Shown here one piece after another: positions 8,660 through 17,814 of a stretch of 64,000 nucleotides of DNA. The notes below the pieces were generated by a model. The model did not search any database. It was not told where the DNA came from and saw only the letters and a program-made list of their open reading frames with translations. Every line of letters starts with the position of its first letter. The first letter of the stretch is position 1. Source of the stretch: Bacteroidota bacterium (lineage in GTDB: Bacteria > Bacteroidota > Bacteroidia > Cytophagales > Cytophagaceae); contig JAEWAY010000003.1 of NCBI GenBank assembly GCA_023391415.1, forward strand, positions 124,001-188,000, in the 5' to 3' direction. A program made the translations under genes and the position numbers.

Positions 8660-9019
8660 TTATAGTTTGAAAATTACCGGTACGCTGGTTTGCAATTTAT
8701 AACCTATGGCGTCAAATTTCAATAGCTTGACGACCCTGAGCGCTTCTTCTCCTGTGCCGCCGCCGATGTTTTTAGTGATACGGGCGTTGGATATGGAGCC
8801 ATCTTCATTGATTGTCAATGTTATGATACACTCGCCTTGCATTCTGTTGCGTTTAGCGGTCGGCGGATAAATAAGTTTGCTGTTGATAAATTCATACATC
8901 GCGTCCTGTCCTCCTGGATAACTCGCGGCGGCGGGTACTGATTTGGAAGGCGCTACCTGAGCGAAGGCCGAGACCATGCAAAACATGACCATGCTGAAAA
9001 TAACGAATAACTTTTTCAT
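8660..9019 (-). CDS. Small secreted protein with TonB C-terminal-like domain
   Basis: A signal peptide (KKLFVIFSMVMFCMVSAFA) is followed by about 95 residues resembling the TonB C-terminal fold: FINSKLIYPPTAKRNRMQG, then ITLTINEDGSISNARI and EEALRVVKLL. Full TonB proteins also have a transmembrane anchor and proline-rich spacer, which are absent, so this is a free periplasmic TonB-C domain. It may bind an outer-membrane transporter or serve as a structural domain. I start it at the ATG at 9019; an upstream extension from 9049 is unlikely because it would precede the signal peptide. Confidence 0.85.
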   Translation of the reverse strand: MKKLFVIFSMVMFCMVSAFAQVAPSKSVPAAASYPGGQDAMYEFINSKLIYPPTAKRNRMQGECIITLTINEDGSISNARITKNIGGGTGEEALRVVKLLKFDAIGYKLQTSVPVIFKL

Positions 9020-9090
9020 GATATTTGTTTCTTTGGTTGAGTTTACCATTCAAAAATACATTCTTCTTTGAAGTATATCAAGAAAATATT

Positions 9091-9696
9091 TTACAATCCC
9101 AAGGATTGTTGATTGATTTCCGCGATATAATGAAGTAGTTCTTCTTTGCCTCGGGTATCGACGGAAGAACTGATAAAATAGGCGGGCATGCTTTCCCAGT
9201 TCTTTAACATTGTTTTTTTGTAAGTCGCTATATTGGATTGCAACTGGTTGAGGGAGATCCGGTCGCTTTTTGTAAATACCATGGCGAACGGAACACCGCT
9301 CTCGCCCAGCCACCGCAGAAAGTCCAGATCTTTGTTTTGGGGAGGAATGTTGGAATCAATCAATACAAAAACACAATAAAGGTTTTCTCTGTTTAGTAAA
9401 TATTGCTTGATCATGACGTCCCATTTTTCACGTTGGGCGATACTTGTCTTGGCGTACCCGTATCCTGGAAGATCGACCAGATACCATGACTTGTTGATCA
9501 GAAAATGGTTGATAAGGATTGTTTTGCCTGGTTTGGATGATGTCTTCGCCAGCTTGCCATGATTGGTCAACATATTGATCAGGGAAGATTTACCTACATT
9601 GGAACGGCCAATAAAAGCGTATTCCGGCTTATCCGCTTTGGGACATAATTCGACAGAGGGACTACTGAGCAGATATTGGGCTTCCGTTATTTTCAT
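9091..9696 (-). CDS. engB: Ribosome biogenesis GTPase EngB (YihA/YsxC)
   Basis: A 201-residue GTPase needed for assembly of the large ribosomal subunit. The P-loop GRSNVGKSS is at residues 30-38, the G3 motif is in VDLPGYGYAK near 73-82, and the G4 motif is TKSD near residue 142. Length and motif spacing match the EngB/YsxC family. The gene is read divergently from the PorE-like gene across an 87-base gap. Confidence 0.96.
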   Translation of the reverse strand: MKITEAQYLLSSPSVELCPKADKPEYAFIGRSNVGKSSLINMLTNHGKLAKTSSKPGKTILINHFLINKSWYLVDLPGYGYAKTSIAQREKWDVMIKQYLLNRENLYCVFVLIDSNIPPQNKDLDFLRWLGESGVPFAMVFTKSDRISLNQLQSNIATYKKTMLKNWESMPAYFISSSVDTRGKEELLHYIAEINQQSLGL

Positions 9697-9783
9697 GAAT
9701 CCAGCGATTTAAAATCAGGTTGAAAATGTAATAATTTTCTGATTTGTTTGTACCTTTATATACTGCAAAATTACTGAATAATA

Positions 9784-11727
9784 ATGAATACCAAAGGCTG
9801 TTTTACGATTCTTCTGAGTTTCTTCGCGTTCATTTTCTCTTTACAGGCCCAGAACCTTAAGTCAGTTGAGAAAGAAGCGAAAGAATTGTTTAAATACGAA
9901 GATTACAGGGAGGCGATGCCTTTGTATAAAATGCTGGTGGACGCGCGGCCTGATAATCCCGAGTATCTTACGAGATATGGAATTAGTTGTCTTTCATCCG
10001 ACAATAAGCGTGACGCTATACCATTTTTGCTAAGAGCGAGAGACAAAGGATATACCAAAGATCGCCTAAATTATTTTCTGGGCAAAGCCTTTCATCTTAA
10101 TCATGATTTTGAACAGGCGATCTCTTATTTTGAATTATACAGAAAGGAACTGAATCCGATTAAAGATGTCGCTAAGATCGCGGAGGTTAATAAGGAAATT
10201 CAGGCTTGCCGGTATGGGATGGAATTGGTAAAAGCGCCGGTGTCTGTCAAAATTGAGAATCTGGGTCCGGAAGTAAATAGTCCGTATCCGGAATTCGCGC
10301 CTATAGTTTCAGGGGATGAACGAATGCTGTTTTTTACGTCCAGAAGACCGAATACGACAGGCGGGGAAATTGAAGACGCGACCCGGCATTTTTATGAGGA
10401 CATATACATCTCGGAAAAAAGCGGCGATGGAGTGTGGGGAGAGCCACGGTCGTTTCAGCATAATACGGCTGGACATGACGCTTGTGTGAGTATTTCGCCC
10501 AGCGGCGACAAGCTATTTATGTACCGACATGAGAATAAGGGCGATTTCTATGTAAGTACGCTGAAGGGGAATAACTGGTCGGTACCTGAACGACTTGAGG
10601 ATGGTATTAACACCCGGCATAGCGAGACAAGCCTGGCCATATCGCCGGATGGAAAGGCGTTGTTTTTTGCCAGCGACCGTCCCGGAGGATACGGAGGATT
10701 GGATATTTATTATTCCATATGGGAAAATGGCCGTTGGTCGCTTCCGGTAAACGCGGGCAGTACGATTAATACAGCCGATAATGAGGACGCTCCTTTTATT
10801 CACGCGGACGCGAAAACTCTGTATTTTAGTTCGCGGGGACACAATAGTATGGGAGGATATGATATATTTTCATCTCAATTTGATCTCCGGAAGAACTACT
10901 TCTCCCCCCCTGTAAATATCGGATACCCGATCAATACGGCCGATGACGATATCTTCTTTGTCTGGTCTCCGGATGGCTCCAGAGCCTATTTTTCTTCATT
11001 CAGGGAAAATGGTTTCGGTGAAAAGGATTTGTATATGCTTACCAGAGAAGCTCCCAAGGTTTCCATGATGGCGCTTAGAGGACAAGTTTATTCTGAAATG
11101 AACGAGATCCCTCTCGGAGCGAAGATCATTGTGCTGAATAGGGAAAATGGTGAAGTGGCTCAGCAATTTGAGAGCAATTCCGTTTCGGGGCGTTATCTGG
11201 CTTTGTTGCATCCGGGCATAAAATATCGTATTGTCGTTGAACAACCGGGATATGTTCCGTTTTTTGAAAATTTAGACGCGGATGAAACCGGGGCCTTTTT
11301 TGAGCATGAAAAAGATTTTCGTCTGAAGCGCCTGAATATGGGTATCATGGCCAATGTCCTGAATAATTTTTATGAAGCTGGTTTACGTAAAGGGCAAACG
11401 GATGAACTGGATAAGGTGCTGAAATTTATGAAAGACAATCCCGACCTGTATTTTGAGATCGCGGGTCATACGGATTCCATCGGGTCCGATGAGGTCAACT
11501 ATAGGTTGTCCGAGAAAAGAGCGGAAGAAGTCGCGCGGTACTTGATGGATAATGGCATTGATAAAGAACGGTTGTTTCCGGTAGGATATGGAAAGGAGCA
11601 TTATGTCGCGGACAATGATACGGAGGAAGGCAGGACTTTGAATTGCCGGACTGAAATTATCATTATTAATAAGCCGAACATGGCTACATATAACAGAAGA
11701 CAAGGTTTTTATAATAAGGTGAACTGA
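9784..11727 (+). CDS. PorE-like type IX secretion protein (TPR, PD40 propeller, CRD, OmpA_C)
   Basis: A 647-residue periplasmic protein with signal peptide ending SLQAQ. Domains in order: tetratricopeptide region about 25-150; five PD40 propeller blades about 165-425 (for example SISPSGDKLF, AISPDGKALFFASDRPGG, VWSPDGSRAYFSS); a carboxypeptidase-regulatory-like domain about 433-515; and an OmpA peptidoglycan-binding domain about 530-635 (AGHTDSIGSDEVN with RLSEKRAEEV). This order is that of PorE (PG1058) of Porphyromonas gingivalis, which links the type IX machine to peptidoglycan. Bacteroidota often carry several paralogues with this layout, so PorE itself is likely but not certain. The signal peptide is not of lipoprotein type. 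Confidence 0.88.
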   Translation: MNTKGCFTILLSFFAFIFSLQAQNLKSVEKEAKELFKYEDYREAMPLYKMLVDARPDNPEYLTRYGISCLSSDNKRDAIPFLLRARDKGYTKDRLNYFLGKAFHLNHDFEQAISYFELYRKELNPIKDVAKIAEVNKEIQACRYGMELVKAPVSVKIENLGPEVNSPYPEFAPIVSGDERMLFFTSRRPNTTGGEIEDATRHFYEDIYISEKSGDGVWGEPRSFQHNTAGHDACVSISPSGDKLFMYRHENKGDFYVSTLKGNNWSVPERLEDGINTRHSETSLAISPDGKALFFASDRPGGYGGLDIYYSIWENGRWSLPVNAGSTINTADNEDAPFIHADAKTLYFSSRGHNSMGGYDIFSSQFDLRKNYFSPPVNIGYPINTADDDIFFVWSPDGSRAYFSSFRENGFGEKDLYMLTREAPKVSMMALRGQVYSEMNEIPLGAKIIVLNRENGEVAQQFESNSVSGRYLALLHPGIKYRIVVEQPGYVPFFENLDADETGAFFEHEKDFRLKRLNMGIMANVLNNFYEAGLRKGQTDELDKVLKFMKDNPDLYFEIAGHTDSIGSDEVNYRLSEKRAEEVARYLMDNGIDKERLFPVGYGKEHYVADNDTEEGRTLNCRTEIIIINKPNMATYNRRQGFYNKVN

Positions 11728-11779
11728 TCAGTGGGTATGGAGAGCGGTATGATAATGTTCAATATTTATGATAAGATTT

Positions 11780-11817
11780 CAGGCTAGGCGACCTTCAATT
11801 GAAAGTCGCCTAGCCTG
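11780..11817. terminator. Strong bidirectional terminator hairpin
   Basis: A 17-bp stem with one mismatch (13 perfect pairs from CAGGCTAGGCGAC) closes an AATT loop at 11780-11817, between the convergent PorE-like and trans-sulfuration genes. The T tract on the plus side is interrupted, but the stem stability and convergent position support termination in both directions. Confidence 0.8.
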
Positions 11818-11833
11818 ATCATCACCTGCTTTT

Positions 11834-12979
11834 TTATTCAAGCGCCCGCTTCAGGTCTTCAATAAGATCTTCCGCGTCTTCAACGCCTATGCTTAGCCGG
11901 ATCAGAGAGTCCTTTAATCCCGCTTTTTCACGGTCTTCCCGCGGGATACTGGCATGGGTCATGGTGGCGGGATGACCGCAGAGGGATTCGACTCCACCCA
12001 GTGATTCCGCGAGGGTAAAGAGCTTTACCCGTTCAAGAAACTTTTTCACGTCTTCAGCACGGTCGCCTTTAAGCTGAAAAGAAAGCATGCCGCCAAAGCC
12101 GCTCATTTGTTTTTTCGCGATTTCATGGGATTTATGCGATGGTAGTCCTGGATAGAAAACTTTTTCTACCGCGGAATGTCGTTGTAGGAACGTCGCTATT
12201 TCCATAGCGTTGTCGCAATGGCGCTCCATTCGGAGGTGCAGGGTTTTTATACCTCGCAGTACCAGAAAACAATCCTGAGGGCCTGGTACCGCGCCGCAAC
12301 TGTTTTGGATAAACGCCAGCCTGTCCGCGAGTGATTGGTCGTTGACTATGATGGCGCCCATGACTACGTCGGAATGTCCGGCGAGGTATTTGGTTACCGA
12401 ATGCATGGTTATGTCCGCGCCCAGTTCAAGCGGTCGTTGCAGGAAAGGAGTGGCGAATGTATTGTCGACCGCGATCAGAATGTCGGGTCTTGATCGTTTC
12501 ACCAACGCGTGTATTCCTTCAATATCAATTATGTTCAGCAATGGATTGGTAGGAGTCTCAATCCATACAAGACGTGTATTGGAATTGATTTTCTCTTTGA
12601 TACGCTCCGGGTTGTCCATCGGGATAAAATGGAACTTTATTCCCAGCGGTTCGAATATTTTAGTAAAGATCCTATAGGATCCTCCATATAGATCATTGGT
12701 TGAGATGACCTCGTCTCCGGGCTTGAGTAACTTGACGATAGCGTCAATAGCCGCCATGCCGGACGCGAAACATAGCCCATGGGCGCCATTTTCAAGAGCG
12801 GCGAGGCTTTTTTGCAAGCTTGTTCTGGTGGGGTTGTGCGTACGTGAATACTCATAGCCTTTATGATCCCCGGGAGAGCGTTGTACATAGGTAGAAGTCT
12901 GATATATGGGCGTCATAATCGCTCCTGTAGCCGGATCTGGATCTACACCGGCGTGTATTGCTTTGGTTCCGAATCGCAT
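11834..12979 (-). CDS. Trans-sulfuration PLP enzyme (cystathionine gamma-synthase or gamma-lyase)
   Basis: A 381-residue Cys/Met-metabolism pyridoxal-phosphate enzyme acting in the cytoplasm. Family features are YEYSRTHNPTR (about 43-53), FASGMAAIDA, AVDNTFATPFLQRPL and the cofactor lysine K197 in SVTKYLAGHSDV. Length is normal. Sequence alone does not separate MetB, which makes cystathionine from homoserine esters, from cystathionine gamma-lyase. No other methionine gene is adjacent and I see no SAM riboswitch upstream. The divergent gap to the VTT gene contains an inverted repeat that could be an operator. Confidence 0.92.
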   Translation of the reverse strand: MRFGTKAIHAGVDPDPATGAIMTPIYQTSTYVQRSPGDHKGYEYSRTHNPTRTSLQKSLAALENGAHGLCFASGMAAIDAIVKLLKPGDEVISTNDLYGGSYRIFTKIFEPLGIKFHFIPMDNPERIKEKINSNTRLVWIETPTNPLLNIIDIEGIHALVKRSRPDILIAVDNTFATPFLQRPLELGADITMHSVTKYLAGHSDVVMGAIIVNDQSLADRLAFIQNSCGAVPGPQDCFLVLRGIKTLHLRMERHCDNAMEIATFLQRHSAVEKVFYPGLPSHKSHEIAKKQMSGFGGMLSFQLKGDRAEDVKKFLERVKLFTLAESLGGVESLCGHPATMTHASIPREDREKAGLKDSLIRLSIGVEDAEDLIEDLKRALE

Positions 12980-13036
12980 ATTTTCTATAGTTTAGTTTAC
13001 ACGGTAATAAAAATAGGATAAGTTCGTGTATAAATC

Positions 13037-13055
13037 GAATATCGCGCCGATATTC
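13037..13055. promoter_or_regulatory. Inverted repeat, possible operator
   Basis: GAATATCG and CGATATTC (8-bp arms, 13037-13044 and 13048-13055) flank CGC in the divergent gap between the trans-sulfuration gene and the VTT-protein gene. A dyad of this size in a shared promoter region is typical of dimeric repressor sites. The cognate regulator is unknown. Confidence 0.35.
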
Positions 13056-13168
13056 ATTATGGATTCATGCCTTATTGATTTTACCAGATATAAGCGCCGG
13101 TTCGGAAAAAGGTTTGACGTGGTTTGTTCATTGATAAAAAAAGACGTTCTTTGAGGCGCCGGTTTTAT

Positions 13169-13858
13169 ATGATGAAGGTGAACAAACGCGTTTATTTATC
13201 CTCTCTATATTTTCTTTTTTTGGTCGCCAATCCGATACTTTTTAGTGGCGGACTTGTCTATTATCTGCTATACCATGCCGGCGACTTGCTGGATATGGGA
13301 CTATCGATCTGGATGATCGCTTTTGTCGGTTCAATAGTGTCAATGGCCTTCGCGCTTACTCCGACTACGTTTATCGCTTTGCTTTCGGGTTATTTGTTAC
13401 ACGCGAACGCGGTATTGCTGGTTGTACCTTCGTATCTGGCGGCTAGTTTACTGGGATTCTATGTCGCCCGACGCGTTGATCAGGGGAGTATTATTGAATA
13501 TGTTTCCAGCCGGGAGAAAGTCGCGGTTTTTCTTCAGCGCTTGAAGCGAAGGGAGTTTATGTTTGTCATTCTTTCCCGTTTATCGCCTGTTTTGCCTTTC
13601 GCCATGATGAATTTTGTCTTGTCCGCTATGCAAGTTCGTCTGCGAACGTACATGGTGGCTGGCTTTTTGGGGATGTTGCCGCGGACAATCTTGTTCATCT
13701 GGGTTGGAAGCATGGCCCGGGACCTTCATGAAGCGATGGAGTATTCGAGAGAAAGCGTATGGACGAGAGTATTCGTCATCGTTTTGGTTGTATTGTCGGT
13801 GACCGGATTTATTTATATCATAGCGCGTAGCCTGCAAAAGGATACAGGCTCAGAGTAG
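13169..13858 (+). CDS. VTT-domain (TVP38/DedA-like) membrane protein
   Basis: A 229-residue inner-membrane protein with about five hydrophobic segments. The VTT core includes LTPTTFIALLSGYLL and SRLSPVLPFAMMNFVLSAM, matching the proline and arginine pattern of TVP38/TMEM64/DedA proteins, some of which act as lipid scramblases or affect envelope integrity. I start at the ATG at 13169; an extension to a TTG at 13124 would add a basic segment. It overlaps the convergent PIG-L gene by 9 bases. Confidence 0.85.
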   Translation: MMKVNKRVYLSSLYFLFLVANPILFSGGLVYYLLYHAGDLLDMGLSIWMIAFVGSIVSMAFALTPTTFIALLSGYLLHANAVLLVVPSYLAASLLGFYVARRVDQGSIIEYVSSREKVAVFLQRLKRREFMFVILSRLSPVLPFAMMNFVLSAMQVRLRTYMVAGFLGMLPRTILFIWVGSMARDLHEAMEYSRESVWTRVFVIVLVVLSVTGFIYIIARSLQKDTGSE

Positions 13859-14566
13859 CTCTGTCAGAGACTTTAATGGAGGCTTAAAATCCTCGTTGTA
13901 AAGTTCAAAATAAACTTTGTCCTTGATTTTTTCGCGTACGCCAGTCTCATTGATGACTTCCTGAAACGTTTTATAAAAATTCAATGAAGTATGGAAAGCC
14001 TCGAGATCATCCGGATCAAGGTCAATTTCGACATCGATATGTTTTCTGAGTGAGCGGTTTACCTTATAATTGCCTCCTTTGCTTTCATCGTCGCCATCTT
14101 CACGAGGGAGGGTTAGGAAAGCGAGGCGCTTGAGATTCACGCGCTCCTTTCGCTTTAGTTTTATAAACAAATATTTAACTACGAAATGGGTGGTAAGATG
14201 ATCGTGGTGGCCACTAATACCATGTACGGGATAGGTAACCAGAATATCCGGATTAATCGCGAGGACGTAATCCGAAATTACTTTTTCAAGCACGATAGGG
14301 TCGTAATGGGCGAGTTGACCGTCTTCGAAATCAAGTACAGTAAGGCTTTTTAGTTTCAGATATTCGCTTACCTCGCCGAGTTCCTGTTCTCGTATCTCGC
14401 CCATCTGTTCTTCGCTGAAGCCTAGTTTGTAACGCATTTTGGTAGCTTCTCCGCGGGTGAGTGTGAGCAAATGCACATCGTGTCCTTCCTTGATTTGTTT
14501 GTGAATGACCGCCGCGGGGCCAAATGATTCGTCGTCCGGATGAGGAAAAATATATAATAACTTCAT
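13850..14566 (-). CDS. PIG-L/LmbE family deacetylase
   Basis: A zinc-dependent N-acetyl-sugar deacetylase family member of 238 residues. The metal and catalytic motif HPDDESFG is at residues 9-16, and the second metal site is in HGISGHHDH near 115-123. This family removes acetyl from N-acetylglucosamine conjugates, as in bacillithiol or GPI synthesis. The sequence is not the usual Bacteroidota BshB1, which begins differently, so the substrate is unknown. It is cytoplasmic, with no signal peptide. Confidence 0.9.
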   Translation of the reverse strand: MKLLYIFPHPDDESFGPAAVIHKQIKEGHDVHLLTLTRGEATKMRYKLGFSEEQMGEIREQELGEVSEYLKLKSLTVLDFEDGQLAHYDPIVLEKVISDYVLAINPDILVTYPVHGISGHHDHLTTHFVVKYLFIKLKRKERVNLKRLAFLTLPREDGDDESKGGNYKVNRSLRKHIDVEIDLDPDDLEAFHTSLNFYKTFQEVINETGVREKIKDKVYFELYNEDFKPPLKSLTELL

Positions 14567-14705
14567 GATAGTGTTTGACTCAGGTCACTCTTGTTAGTTA
14601 AGCCGAAAAGCGGGGATAAAGTTTTTAAATCCTTTAGGACCTTTATTACGTTATGAAAAATGATCTTAGATCATTAATTTTTATTTTTAATTAAAAACAA
14701 CGATT

Positions 14706-15479
14706 GTGATGAAGACTATACCAGAACAGGCAAAGACAGATCCGGAAGGTTTGAGAAAAGAAGCTCGTGAGGAAGAGTATTTTTTAGATGGACCTAGATC
14801 AAGAAAAAGAGAGTTCCTTTTTGTGATTAAAATACTGGTTGAATTTATACGGGGATTCAGGGCGCTCCATTTTATCGGACCTTGTATTACAGTGTTTGGA
14901 TCAGCCAGATTTAAGGAAGATCATCCATATTACCAGCTTGCTATGGAAGTTGGCAGAGGCCTTTCCAAACTTGGCTTTACGGTGATGACGGGAGGGGGGC
15001 CTGGTATTATGGAAGCGGCCAACAGGGGAGCGAAGGAAGCGGGAGGAAAGTCCGTAGGATGTAATATCGTCTTGCCCTTTGAGCAGAGCGCCAATCCTTA
15101 TCTGGACGCCTGGGTCAATATCCGGTATTTCTTCGTTCGCAAAGTGCTTCTAACGAAGTATTCTTATGGATTTGTGGTAATGCCCGGAGGTTTTGGAACG
15201 TTGGATGAATATTTTGAAGCGTTGACGCTTGTTCAAACCGTAAAGGTTAAAAAGTTTCCTCTTGTACTGATGGGGAAAGAGTTTCATAAGCATCTGGACG
15301 CTCATATCGACCTGATGATTCAGGAAGGGACTATCAATCCGGAAGACCGGAATCTCTTTTTATTTACTGATTCTGTAGAAGAAGCCATGGCGCATATTGA
15401 AAAGTATTCTATTGATTACTTCGGATTAAGAAAAAGGAGGAAGATAAAGAGGTATTTCTGGCTGGGAGAGGATAAATGA
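14706..15479 (+). CDS. LOG-family Rossmann protein (TIGR00730)
   Basis: A 257-residue cytoplasmic protein with the LOG signature motifs GGGPGIMEAANRGA (about 96-109) and PGGFGTLDEYFE (about 159-170). Characterised members are nucleoside-monophosphate phosphoribohydrolases that release cytokinin-like bases or hydrolyse AMP. Many bacterial copies were once annotated as lysine decarboxylases in error. An N-terminal extension of about 45 residues precedes the core. It lies alone between a divergent deacetylase gene and a terminator. Confidence 0.92.
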   Translation: MMKTIPEQAKTDPEGLRKEAREEEYFLDGPRSRKREFLFVIKILVEFIRGFRALHFIGPCITVFGSARFKEDHPYYQLAMEVGRGLSKLGFTVMTGGGPGIMEAANRGAKEAGGKSVGCNIVLPFEQSANPYLDAWVNIRYFFVRKVLLTKYSYGFVVMPGGFGTLDEYFEALTLVQTVKVKKFPLVLMGKEFHKHLDAHIDLMIQEGTINPEDRNLFLFTDSVEEAMAHIEKYSIDYFGLRKRRKIKRYFWLGEDK

Positions 15480-15506
15480 TATTGTTCCCCTTTTAACAGC
15501 GCGATA

Positions 15507-15546
15507 ATAGGAGGCTGCTCGTAAGAGTCAGCCTCCTTATTGTTTT
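15507..15546. terminator. Bidirectional rho-independent terminator
   Basis: AGGAGGCTG / CAGCCTCCT stem (15509-15517 with 15529-15537) is followed by a T-rich stretch. It lies between the convergent LOG-family and OmpA-lipoprotein genes and can serve both. Confidence 0.85.
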
Positions 15547-16543
15547 ATTGGGCGTCCAGGATTTTGAATAGTTCATCCAGTTTTGGAGTGAGAATGATTT
15601 CCGTCCGACGGTTTTTTTGACGGCTTTCCTTGGTTTTGGCCTCGTCGACCGGCATATATTCCCCTCTGCCGCTCGCTACAAGCTTAACGGGTTGCACTCC
15701 GGACTCGGTAAGTATTCTGACAATCGATGTGGCCCTTAGTACACTAAGATCCCAGTTGTCCTTGATACCATTGGAGCTTTTGGAGATGGGTACATCGTCC
15801 GTATGTCCTTCGACCATGACGCTGAGATCGTCCTGATCCTTCAGTACGCCCGCGAGTTTTTTGAGCGCTTCTATACCTTTAGCGTCTACGCTGGTACTAC
15901 CCGATTTGAAAAGTAGTTGTTCGGACAAGGACACGAATACTTTTCCATTTTTAACCTCCACTTTCAGGTCATTGTCCTTAAATCCGAGCAACGCGCCGGA
16001 TACCTTGTTTTTCAGTTCGTTTACCGCTTTTTCCTTATCCGCGAGTACTTTTTCGAGCTCCTGAACCCGGGCTTCCCTTGCCTGTAAGTCAGCGTTGAGG
16101 TTATTTATACGTTGCTGCGATTCGACAAGGTCCTTTTCCCTTCTTGATAGATCCGCCGAAAGTTTAGAAGTTTCGCTGGCGCTATTTTGTCTCAGACGCT
16201 CATGGTTTTGAAGCAGACGCTCATAGGATGTATTGAGCGCGTCGTAGTTGTTGAGCGTCTTGCGTAGAATGATCCCTGTCTGGGTAGTATCGAGTTCCAG
16301 TTTGCTGATATTTCGTTGCAGATTTTCAATATTGGCTTTAAAATCGCTCAGGTCTTTCTCTAGCTGCTCATTGGCTTTTAGGGCGTTTTGCAGATTTTCA
16401 TCGCATATCGCTTTATCAGCTTCCAGCATTGTTTTACGCGCGTTGAGATCATCGAATTTCTTCTGCGTAACACAGGACGTGAAAGCCAGACCAATTAATC
16501 CGCTATAAATCAGATGATGTCTGTTGAACTTTGGTAGCTTCAT
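15545..16543 (-). CDS. OmpA-family lipoprotein with coiled-coil
   Basis: A 332-residue envelope protein. The signal peptide has lipobox AFTSC, followed by a long helical coiled coil (about residues 25-185, heptad-like with many Lys, Glu, Leu) and an OmpA/MotB-type peptidoglycan-binding domain (VEGHTDDVPIS and VLRATSIVRIL, about 200-320). It should tether the outer membrane to peptidoglycan across the periplasm. I choose the ATG at 16543; the frame extends upstream to 16591, but the signal peptide then starts too late. Confidence 0.92.
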   Translation of the reverse strand: MKLPKFNRHHLIYSGLIGLAFTSCVTQKKFDDLNARKTMLEADKAICDENLQNALKANEQLEKDLSDFKANIENLQRNISKLELDTTQTGIILRKTLNNYDALNTSYERLLQNHERLRQNSASETSKLSADLSRREKDLVESQQRINNLNADLQAREARVQELEKVLADKEKAVNELKNKVSGALLGFKDNDLKVEVKNGKVFVSLSEQLLFKSGSTSVDAKGIEALKKLAGVLKDQDDLSVMVEGHTDDVPISKSSNGIKDNWDLSVLRATSIVRILTESGVQPVKLVASGRGEYMPVDEAKTKESRQKNRRTEIILTPKLDELFKILDAQ

Positions 16544-16603
16544 TTTTATGGACTTGGTTTTGTTGTTTGTTGCGGGATACTTTTTGCTCAAAAATAATCT
16601 TTT

Positions 16604-17782
16604 TTAGATTAATTCAGTCTCATCTTTATAAAATTGCCCTATCACATCGCAAATGTGTTCAAGTTCGTTAAGGCTCAACTCATAAAAAAGCGGAAGACGG
16701 ATGATTCTTTCGGATACGTGTTCTGTTACGGGGAGCCGTATTTCAGGGTAATGACTGGTATACCATGGGCTTTTATGCAGAGGTTGGTAATGAAAGACCG
16801 CTTTGATGGAGTGTTGATGAAGGTAATTGATCAGACGAGTCCTTTGATCCTCATTTTTACATAGAAAAGCGAATTGTTGTCCATTGATGGTGGCGTAAGG
16901 GGGGACGCGTTGTCGTGTTATTTTGTTATCCAGATCAAGATCAGCGAGAAGATTATCGTAATGATGGTAAAGTGTTTTTCTCTTTTGAATAATTGTCTGG
17001 TATTTCTCCAGTTGAGCATATAGAAACGCCGCGGTAATATCACTTGGCAAAAAAGAAGAGCCCAGGGACTGCCAGGTATATTTATTCGTTTCTCCGCGGA
17101 AAAGCTTGCTCCTGTCCGTGCCTTTTTCCCGAATGATTTCCGCTTTTTCAATATACTCTTCCCTGTTTATAATTAATGCTCCGCCTTCTCCACAGATGAT
17201 GTTCTTGGTTTCGTGAAACGAGAAAGTGGCGAAATCGCCTAAAGAGCCCAGAATACGTTTTTGATTGAGAGAGTCCGTATACCAGGAGTCAAAGGCGAGC
17301 GCGGTGTCTTCGATTACAGCTATATTGTGGTTTCTGGTCGATGAGAATATCTCTTCCATAGGACAGGAGATACCTCCATAGTGAACGATTACCACCGCTT
17401 TGGTTTTCGGAGAGAGGAGGCGGGAAATTTCTCCGGCGTCCAGATTGAAAGTATGAGGATCAATATCGCCAAATACGATCTTCGCTCCGCGGAGGGCGAA
17501 CGCGTTGGCCGCGGATACGAAATTGAATGATGGCATAATCACTTCGTCTCCTGGCTGGATATTTAATAACAAGGCGCACATTTCCAGCGCGTCTGTGCAG
17601 GAAGTGGTTAAAAGCGTCTTCCGGAATCTGAACGCGGACTCTAGAAACTGCTGACAAAGTCTGGTAAACCTTCCATCCCCGGAGATTTTCCCGGATTCGA
17701 CTGCCTGGCGTATATAATTGAGTTCGTCCCCTATAATGAAAGGCTTGTTGAATGGTATTGTATTTCCTCCGGTTGATTCCAA
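16604..17782 (-). CDS. wecE: dTDP-4-amino-4,6-dideoxygalactose transaminase (WecE/RffA type)
   Basis: A 392-residue DegT/DnrJ/EryC1/StrS sugar aminotransferase. It follows E. coli WecE closely: PFNKPF near the N-terminus, SGKISGDGRFT, TTSCTDALEMCALLL, GDEVIMPSFNFVSAANAF and the cofactor lysine K193 in FSFHETKNIICGEGGAL. It would convert dTDP-4-keto-6-deoxyglucose to dTDP-Fuc4N. No dTDP-sugar genes are adjacent, and the gene lies 19 kb from the exopolysaccharide locus in the opposite orientation. The frame opens with TTG at 17782, and no ATG exists near the expected start. Confidence 0.9.
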   Translation of the reverse strand: MESTGGNTIPFNKPFIIGDELNYIRQAVESGKISGDGRFTRLCQQFLESAFRFRKTLLTTSCTDALEMCALLLNIQPGDEVIMPSFNFVSAANAFALRGAKIVFGDIDPHTFNLDAGEISRLLSPKTKAVVIVHYGGISCPMEEIFSSTRNHNIAVIEDTALAFDSWYTDSLNQKRILGSLGDFATFSFHETKNIICGEGGALIINREEYIEKAEIIREKGTDRSKLFRGETNKYTWQSLGSSFLPSDITAAFLYAQLEKYQTIIQKRKTLYHHYDNLLADLDLDNKITRQRVPPYATINGQQFAFLCKNEDQRTRLINYLHQHSIKAVFHYQPLHKSPWYTSHYPEIRLPVTEHVSERIIRLPLFYELSLNELEHICDVIGQFYKDETELI

Positions 17783-17814
17783 TTTGTCAAATAATTATAA
17801 TCTCGTAAATTAGA

